From NCBI GenBank assembly GCA_002005505.1, contig MVGU01001738.1, forward strand, positions 1 through 48,959: 48,959 nt of DNA. Reading direction: 5' to 3'. This DNA is from Botryococcus braunii. Lineage: Eukaryota; Chlorophyta; Trebouxiophyceae. Shown here piece after piece: positions 42,933 to 48,959 of the stretch; the stretch's first letter is position 1, and the number at the start of each line of letters is the position of its first letter. A program made the translations under genes and the position numbers. The notes under the pieces were generated by a model. The model made no database searches, was not told the DNA's origin, and saw nothing but the letters and a program-made list of their open reading frames with translations.

Positions 42933-43354
42933 TGAACCCTCTCACGTAGATGTGGTACTAGACCTTTAACAAATAGCTGTGTTATCATTCTGGGTGGCAG
43001 AGAGTTCTGCAAATAACCCACTAATTTCCTAAATCTGTCAGCATAACTCCTAACAGTCTCATTGGATTGTTGTGTGCATGTGTCTAATTTCACCATAAGG
43101 GTGTCCTCGTCGAGGCCAAATCTTTCGAGAAAAGCCTCCTTGCATTCATCCCAGTCATTAAAGTCATCTTGATTTGCACGAAACCAGGTATATGCTTCTT
43201 CACGCATTGCGTGTTTGACAAATCGTAAAACTCGATCGCCCACAACATGGTTAATCTCAATAAACAACTCAAAGGACTCAAGCCACTGAAAAGGGTCTTC
43301 TGTGGGCTTTCCATAGAAAAATTCTAAACGAACAGGAGTTTGTACGTCTGCCAT
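42929..43354 (-). CDS. F Gag, N-terminal part
   Basis: 141 residues with a Ty3-type retrotrans_gag domain: VRLEFFYGKPTEDPFQWLESF, VKHAMREEAYTWFRANQDDF, CKEAFLERFG, SNETVRSYADRFRKLVGYL and LFVKGLVPHLRERV. The stop TGA overlaps the ATG of the downstream ORF (ATGA). Because the gag domain itself continues in the next ORF, I think this is more likely a frameshift within gag than a genuine gene boundary, though a programmed shift cannot be excluded. Confidence 0.85.
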   Translation of the reverse strand: MADVQTPVRLEFFYGKPTEDPFQWLESFELFIEINHVVGDRVLRFVKHAMREEAYTWFRANQDDFNDWDECKEAFLERFGLDEDTLMVKLDTCTQQSNETVRSYADRFRKLVGYLQNSLPPRMITQLFVKGLVPHLRERVQ

Positions 43355-44273
43355 TCTAGTTTCTTAATCAAATAAGGCCTTGCGCTCGAGATGGCCTAAC
43401 ACACTATTAGAGATTACGCTCGTGTGCTCACGACACAAATCAATGTCAGATATTGCCGGTACTGCTACTTACTGTATTGCTGATTCTGCTGTTTTAGCTG
43501 GCTGCAGGGGTGCCTGTTCAACAAACGGAGTGTAATCAGACCCCTCCTAAAGGGGCATTCCGCGAACCTAGTTGCAATCGTGCAATGCTAGTCTATTGTA
43601 AATTCCGTATTACGAGGTTCCTTTCTGCTAATTACGTTCACTGCAGTTATAAAATTAACGAATTGTATTACTAAGGTTGCAGTATCTCAAACCTCACCAA
43701 GGTCATTCCACCAACCTTGGACTTCCAGATGATAAAGGCAATCCTTACAAAGGTACTATGAATGATCTTTAAATACTACAACAACTGCTACTACAATTTC
43801 TTAGAACGATCAAATATGTATTTTTCCTAATGCGTTATCAAACTACCGCGATCTTTGGGGCTGCAAAGATTTCGATAAACAAACAATCAAGCAATCGCGG
43901 CTATGAAATTATGGTCTTTACTATTGATAAGAATCACACAAACAGAAATCAAGTGCTACAGTCAATTACTTTGTCTCAACAACTCTGCGGTACAGATGAT
44001 AGGTGCTTTAAACTGAACTTTCCTAAAGGATGGTTTCGCTCCAAACGGTCGTTGCCGATGCTTTTGTTGTTAATTCCTGCGACAAACTGAATGTAATCAA
44101 GCCCCTCCTAAAGGGGTATTCCCAGTCCTATATGCGGACAAAGCTCAACTGATTTGAAATACGGTACGTCTTTGTACAATAAACACGGCAAATCTGCGCA
44201 GAAGAGTCAGATTCGGAGAGCCCAGGCGATGACTAAGTCTACGCGCTAAAACTCCCTGGACGGTGCAGCCATA
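43355..44273 (-). other. F leader between 5' LTR and gag
   Basis: About 920 bp, A/T-rich, with no convincing ORF. It contains a 41-bp direct repeat at 43521..43561 and 44082..44122 (shared core TCCTAAAGGGG). The minus-strand word TGGCTGCACCG at 44261..44271, two bases from the LTR, is a possible primer-binding site. Confidence 0.55.
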
Positions 44274-46847
44274 CAGGGTTCCGTGCCCAACGGTACCCCC
44301 ACAAAATTTTTCGGTTAGTTAGCGAGATTCAGTCGGGCTGCGGGGTTATAAATGTAGGTTCGAATCGATTGGTCGGATCGCCACCCGGGTTTGTGAGGCC
44401 CCGGGACCTAGCACTTGGGAGGGACTTACTGGACTGCTCACGGCCTTGCAAGTTGCGACCGGTCTTTCGGACGATAATCGGAGGCTGGCTCCGATCGCGG
44501 TTAGGCTAGCACGGCTCTGACTGGTGGGGCTGGACTCGTGCTGGGCCTTGTGGTTAAAGTGTTATTAGATTACTATCGGTTTTCTTAAAAGGTTTCTGTT
44601 CTCCAGGATGTGTGTTTTCTTCCTATTGTGTTTTCTTGAAGTTCATCGGGGTCTTCCGGATCAGGGTTTAGGCGGCTTACGGCTACGTCGCGGCGATTGC
44701 TCAGATGTTTCTCTGCTGTTGTGAGGACCTAGAATATGAGTATTTCGAAGTCTCTGTGGGGTCGGATGGTGGTGTGCGTTTGATCTCGTGGTGAGGCTTG
44801 TGAGGCCGTGTATGGTGTAAGTTTGTCGTCTTACTAACAAGGGTATTGTTCTACTCACGTTTATCTTTCAACTTGACAGGTTAATTATGACTATATTATT
44901 TCACATTCAGTAGGAATTTGGGTGTTACCAGGCAAATTAACGGTTATCACCGGGACGAGCAATGGCCTAACTCGGCAAGTCAGTGGTGTCACAAAAAGTA
45001 CTATTATACTGCAAGTGATGTGTTTCAGAAACAATTCCAAATAACAGGTCAAACAATCAACATCCCTATTTCGCCGGGGGCCGCGGACAGACACGGAGTT
45101 GGGCCGCTATGCTTTACACGCAACTTTCCGAATTATACTGTTGCTTGTGGGCCGGAGGCTGAGCCCCTAATATACACTCCCCTCTAGTAATACGTACAGC
45201 TTCCCAAGCCGTATTAACACATGCCCTCACATGATCAAGGGCGGCTAAAAGTCAAAGTTCCTCGTGCCGAACTGCATGGCACCTACCGAGTACCAAAGTC
45301 TCCGCGAACATTCAATTCCAACCGTTGCTTCGAATGAAAGCACCGGAATACACAATTTTGCCCTTAGGACCTAAAATATAGGGGCCTTCCGAGGGGGAGA
45401 GGCGGAACCTGCCCCCAATTTCCCTGCAGATAGCAGGCGCAATCCAGTGCGGAAAAGCTTGGCAGGCGCAATTAGGTTGGGATGCGAGCAAGGTATGTGA
45501 GATGTGCACGGGGAGACAAACATCATAATAGCACATCTGGTTCTGCCATCTTAACAATGACGAGTTATGACCCAGATATATGCACAGCTAAAGGCAGCAC
45601 TAGAAGCATACGGTAAAAGTCGTAGGCAGATGCCGCGGATGGCGGAACCGGAAAACGCGATCCCTTTTCTTGTAAGCCTACTGAACAATTAAGACTATCA
45701 GTGCCTTTGAATGTTAGAAAACAGTGTTGGCGTGGCTGGGCAAGCTCTGGAAAATTGTATTTGGTTTCATCGATATCCGTGCTCCCCGGATGGCGGACCC
45801 GGAATACGCGATCCCGCAAAATAACTGTACAAATACCATATCGATTGCCTTAAGTTATGCCATTAAAATCTTATTCTTGATGGCCGAAGTCAGAATCCTT
45901 GAAAGTGGGCACATCGATGTTTGTCGCCCGTCGTGGATAACAGTTTCCATCATATCCGCGTGAATCACTCCTCGCAGCCCTTGAAACTTTTCAGAAGACC
46001 ATGAAATATAAAAAAGTTGAGATTAGCCGAGCCTCATAACGTTTGCTTAACTTTGAAAGTCCGTGTCGATGGTGTTTCGGAGTGCACGTCAGTGGGGCTC
46101 TCGCAGCAACAAAGCACATCAACTCAGGTGAACAACGTGGCTCTATGACGCGTCATGAAAGCGCAGCAGTACCAGCACATGGCAGGGGCACATGGGTCAG
46201 ATTCGGAATCTGGCAGGCAAGACAGCCTCCACACGGACTCTGCGCCGTTTCCACGGCGCAGCGTTACCTGCAGTACACCGCAATACAGCGCTGTACCAAG
46301 GCTGTACAAAAGCCTCCGCTCAGGCTGCCACGCCGCGAAATCCCATCTCTCCGGGCTAGATTTCCCATCTAAGAAATGGATTTGCGATTTAGAGGGCTTA
46401 CGGACAGCTTCCGGACCTCGGAGCTACACCGCATCTCCGCGGAGCTGAACCCTGTTTATTTCGAAGGCAGTTGCCAACAGAATTTTTGGCATAATTATAC
46501 GCCTGCCTCGGATCTCTGGCGCGTGCATGGCGTTACCCGCGCGTCCCCATTATAAGCCTCCCCAGCGGGCATCCAAGGCTGTCGGCCCCCGACACCGGAA
46601 AACCTGCACCCCAGAGGGGGCAGGTTAATCAGGGACAAATACCCCAGTCCAGGTACAAAAGGGTAACGACAGGCGCCATTTTTCCACGACTTTATGAAAC
46701 GTCAAATAAGAGCCATAATAAAAGCTGTACAAGTCCGATTGAGGGTCGTTTACTAATCACTTTTGTGGCTACGCCAAATACACACATTGTCAGTTTAAAT
46801 CAATCGGATGGCCACCAATGTACACGGTCACACTCCAGTTCACGACA
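44274..46847 (-). repeat. Right terminal direct repeat (5' LTR) of F with insertion
   Basis: Same sequence as 35951..37298, but interrupted between about 45376 and 46628. It resumes at ATCAGGGACAAATACC and ends at 46847. A few substitutions and one 35-bp deletion separate the two copies. Confidence 0.86.
45377..46627. mobile_element. Unidentified ~1.25-kb insertion in the F right LTR
   Basis: Absent from the other F LTR. An inverted repeat AACCTGCCCCC / GGGGGCAGGTT occurs at 45409..45419 and 46617..46627, reaching the right end but starting ~32 bp in on the left. Flanking TAA could be a short target-site duplication. A motif ATGGCGGA..CGGAA followed by ACGCGATCCC occurs twice (about 45639..45665 and 45788..45814). 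No protein is recognisable, so it may be a non-autonomous DNA transposon. Confidence 0.5.
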
Positions 46848-46893
46848 CCCCGACCTCTGCTAACCGTGCCTGATCCCCGCTTAGGCAACCTCT

Positions 46894-47340
46894 ATGGATT
46901 GTGAAGACTCGTCTGAATTTCCACATTCTCCTTTTGTAGTACCCTGCAGGGCTCTCTGTTGCTCAGACATGACCTGCAATGTGAAAACCCACGAAGCGAT
47001 ACCAGTTTGTAGGAGTGATGATATGAAGGTCACTGAAATTTCACTTCTAAGAGTGAAGAGAGAGGGACAATTGGCCCATATGCTTCCAAACCGTGGGCAC
47101 CAACCACTCGATGCTGACAGCATATTTCCTTTGATACAGTTCCGAGTCGCAACCACCAACGAGGAATTAACTCATGGTCATACTGAAAGTAGAGCTTTAA
47201 AGTTTAAAGTGATAGTAGAGCAAAAACAATTTGAGCTGGTCAAGGATTGTGAGGTAGTGCAAGTAGCTCCAGCCGTACTTATAACAATAACTTCTTGCCG
47301 TGCCCAAGACAGCCTCGAGAACTTTCGCAAAGCAAACTGA
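46894..47340 (+). CDS. Unidentified 148-residue ORF
   Basis: Open frame just beyond element F. I do not recognise it. It has four to five Cys in the first 45 residues and a hydrophobic/charged C-terminal half (ALKFKVIVEQKQFELVKDCE). There is no start context, splice signal or neighbour that supports expression. It could be a gene fragment or chance. Confidence 0.25.
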   Translation: MDCEDSSEFPHSPFVVPCRALCCSDMTCNVKTHEAIPVCRSDDMKVTEISLLRVKREGQLAHMLPNRGHQPLDADSIFPLIQFRVATTNEELTHGHTESRALKFKVIVEQKQFELVKDCEVVQVAPAVLITITSCRAQDSLENFRKAN

Positions 47341-47626
47341 TAACGTTTTAGAGCATGGAATAACTATGAAAGAAGACGAGAGAAACCACAGCTACTACGG
47401 AGCACAAAAATTCAAATTGCACTTGGTGTAGCCGTTGGTTGCACGCCCCAAGCAACTCCGTCGTCAACTGTCAATGATAGACATGGAACAAGAATGCCTC
47501 CAAAGAATGGATTCGATATTCGCACAATTGTTATGTCTGTTGGTATCTGTTCACTGAACCGAACTTGCGCTTTCCGCCAAAGTCACGTAGGTTATCGGTC
47601 ACGTAACTCGACAGTGTCACGGACTA
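47341..47626. other. Intergenic, nothing recognised
   Basis: About 285 bases of ordinary composition leading into the minisatellite. Confidence 0.5.
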
Positions 47627-47912
47627 GGGGGGTGGGGGGGTTGTACAACCTTGCGGCTTTTTTTCTCGCGAATACCGAGTTGGGGGGGGGGGGGGGTGGT
47701 ACAACCTTACGGCTTTTTTCCTCGAGAATCCCTAGTGGGGGGGGGGGGTGGTACAACCTTACGGCTTTGTTTCTCACGAATACCGAGTGGGGGGGGGGGG
47801 GGGGTGTGGTACAACCTTACGGCTTTTTTCCTCGAGAATCCCTAGTGGGGTGGGGGGGGTGGTACAACCTTACGGCTTTTTTTCTCGCGAATACCGAGTG
47901 GGGGGGGGGGGG
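47627..47912. repeat. G-rich minisatellite with two alternating unit types
   Basis: Five units of 52-58 bp, each with TACAACCTT, ACGGCTTT (GCGGCTTT in the first unit) and a G run of roughly 8-16. TACAACC starts at 47644, 47700, 47752, 47810 and 47863. Units alternate between one type with CGAATACCGAG and one with GAGAATCCCTAG, giving a higher-order dimer of about 110 bp. Confidence 0.92.
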
Positions 47913-47935
47913 TTCCTTCGTATGAGGAACGTGGA

Positions 47936-48154
47936 GTGATGGGAATGTGGGCTGGAGGGATGATTGAAGCCCTTTACAGCATCATGCATGCTAGAGCCCA
48001 GATGCAAGTATCTTTCATCATGCCTGGGTTCAGCAATGAGAGCATTTACAAGAAGGCGCGGGCCTTGAAGGTGGCCATGGGGTGGACCTCAACGGACAAA
48101 CCAAGAAATGACACTACAGGGCGAAAGAGGCCTAGGAAAAATGCAGGAGACTAA
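47936..48154 (+). CDS. Small ORF with basic C-terminus, unidentified
   Basis: 72 codons, open upstream into the minisatellite edge. It ends with TGRKRPRKNAGD, a basic nuclear-localisation-like tail. It contains FIMPGFSNESIYKKARALK. It might be the last exon of a host or transposon gene; I recognise no family. Confidence 0.25.
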   Translation: MMGMWAGGMIEALYSIMHARAQMQVSFIMPGFSNESIYKKARALKVAMGWTSTDKPRNDTTGRKRPRKNAGD

Positions 48155-48341
48155 TCTAGGTTTCTGGTTTCAAATTATTTTTATGGTAGACCAGCAGTTA
48201 GGAGGGGTGAGGTAGTGGATACCTCAAATGCTGTACTTGTAAAAAACACCTGGATGAAAGCATGCATGTGTCACCAGCACCCTCAACTGTCTTTCTCCCT
48301 GAGATCTAAACATATAACAGCATGGATGTATGTAAGTATGA

Positions 48342-48343
<2 letters not shown>

Positions 48344-48398
<55 letters not shown>

Positions 48399-48432
48399 AG
48401 AGTTTATACACAAGTACATGTGTGTATGTATA

Positions 48433-48467
<35 letters not shown>
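48344..48467. repeat. GT microsatellites
   Basis: (GT)n at 48344..48397 and again at about 48437..48467, separated by an imperfect GTAT-rich spacer. Confidence 0.95.
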
Positions 48468-48468
<1 letters not shown>

Positions 48469-48578
48469 GCACACACACTTGGACACATCCACATGATCAT
48501 CAACATCCGTGGAACACCCCATGCGCTCTAGGTTACTGGCAGGACCATCACATGTTTTGCATTGCTTCCTAGGAAGTA

Positions 48579-48959
48579 CACAGGTGATCCCGAGACGTTT
48601 TGGGGATGAACTGGGGATTTCCAACATGTCTTGGCATCTTTCCAGCACTCACAGGTGATCCCGAGACGTTTTGGGGATGAACTGGGGATTTCCAACATGT
48701 CTTGGCATCTTTCCAGCATTCACCCGCACATTTACATGATGTCTGGAAACCATCCCGATGGCCTGGGGATGTTTCCGGGAGTTCCCAAACATGTCCCAGC
48801 CTACTCTAATCCCTTTCCGTGCTTTTACTAGGATGTTTTTGGGACACCCCCAAAATAACCCAGAAAACTTTGGGACTTTTTCAGTGTCCTTCAGTACCTT
48901 TCCAATTCAATAACGACCTTTCCAGGACAATTAGGAGCTTTCCAGGACGATTCAGACCT
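48579..48959. repeat. Degenerate dispersed repeat R, copy 2 (runs off window)
   Basis: A 71-bp tandem duplication at 48579..48649 and 48650..48720 differs at one base. Diverged short words follow (GGGATGTTT, TTTCCAGGAC, CCAGGACGATTCAG). The latter part is the reverse complement of the left end of copy 1. It continues past the window. Confidence 0.6.

Larger units (their letters stand above)
35951..46847 (-). mobile_element. Ty3/gypsy-type element F with Dam-like and PHD domains
   Basis: About 10.9 kb between two ~1.35-kb direct repeats (35951..37298 and 44274..46847, the latter carrying a 1.25-kb insertion). Minus-strand order: Gag, Pro-rich spacer, aspartic protease, acidic spacer, Dam-like methyltransferase segment, RT, RNase H, Glu/Pro-rich spacer, PHD finger. 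An integrase core is not recognisable. A purine run on the minus strand next to the left repeat (37305..37326) fits a polypurine tract. The two repeats are nearly identical apart from indels, so insertion was recent. No clean 5-bp target-site duplication was found, so outer borders are uncertain. Confidence 0.8.

Noticed and set aside
44274..46453. A hAT-like transposon from CAGGGTTC at 44274 to GAACCCTG near 46453
   Set aside because: The termini match for only about 8 bases, no 8-bp target duplication is present, and the interval crosses the border of the LTR insertion.
47627..47912. CRISPR-like array
   Set aside because: Units are tandem without unique spacers, of variable length, in a eukaryotic transposon-rich context; it is a minisatellite.
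48215..48496. Cys-Val repeat ORF
   Set aside because: Translation of the GT microsatellite.

Overview
This is a eukaryotic, transposon-dense window with no recognisable intact host gene. From about base 1 to 31,690 it is nested LTR retrotransposons. From about 35,951 to 46,847 there is one more unusual Ty3/gypsy-type element. Microsatellites and low-copy intergenic DNA fill the rest. Chromodomain Ty3/gypsy elements, copia elements with plant-like Gag/Pol, short A/T-rich LTR termini and likely CHG-context nonsense decay suggest a large-genome member of the green lineage (for example a streptophyte or other green alga). That assignment is inference only. There are no operons, prokaryotic promoters, CRISPR arrays or convincing RNA genes.

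Nested block, 1-31,690. I reconstruct it from LTR borders and target-site duplications (TSDs). The host sequence is an old minus-strand Ty3/gypsy copy (C), seen in pieces at 23,537-24,476, 24,678-24,892 and 30,888-31,685. A second gypsy (D, 24,893-30,882, TSD AATTT) sits inside C. A 201-bp solo LTR of family E (24,477-24,677) is also inside C. A copia element (A2, 5' LTR 22,831-23,536) entered C. A different copia (B) entered the A2 gag (TSD CTGAC, now CTAAC on one side). A full-length chromodomain gypsy (E, 10,214-16,626, TSD CACAG) entered B pol. Another family-A copia (A1, 1-5,556, running off the left edge) entered A2 pol. Finally a 2.2-kb segment (19,367-21,591) inverted at two GCGC tetranucleotides. 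This explains why the B 5' LTR and gag read on the plus strand while the rest of B reads on the minus strand.

Middle, 31,690-35,950. Here lie a degenerate repeat with a 67-bp tandem duplication (the same family recurs at the right edge), about 1.1 kb of GA microsatellite, and roughly 1.9 kb with weak evidence for minus-strand exons.

Element F, 35,951-46,847 (minus strand). Direct repeats of about 1.35 kb flank a Gag, an aspartic protease, a segment resembling phage/DIRS-type Dam N6-adenine methyltransferases (NPPF motif), a Ty3-type reverse transcriptase and RNase H, and then a complete C4HC3 PHD finger. The integrase core is missing or degenerate. A retroelement carrying both a possible DNA-methylation writer and a histone-reader type finger is the most interesting object here.

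Right edge, 46,848-48,959. There are two unidentified small ORFs, a G-rich minisatellite with alternating unit types, GT microsatellites, and a second copy of the degenerate repeat.
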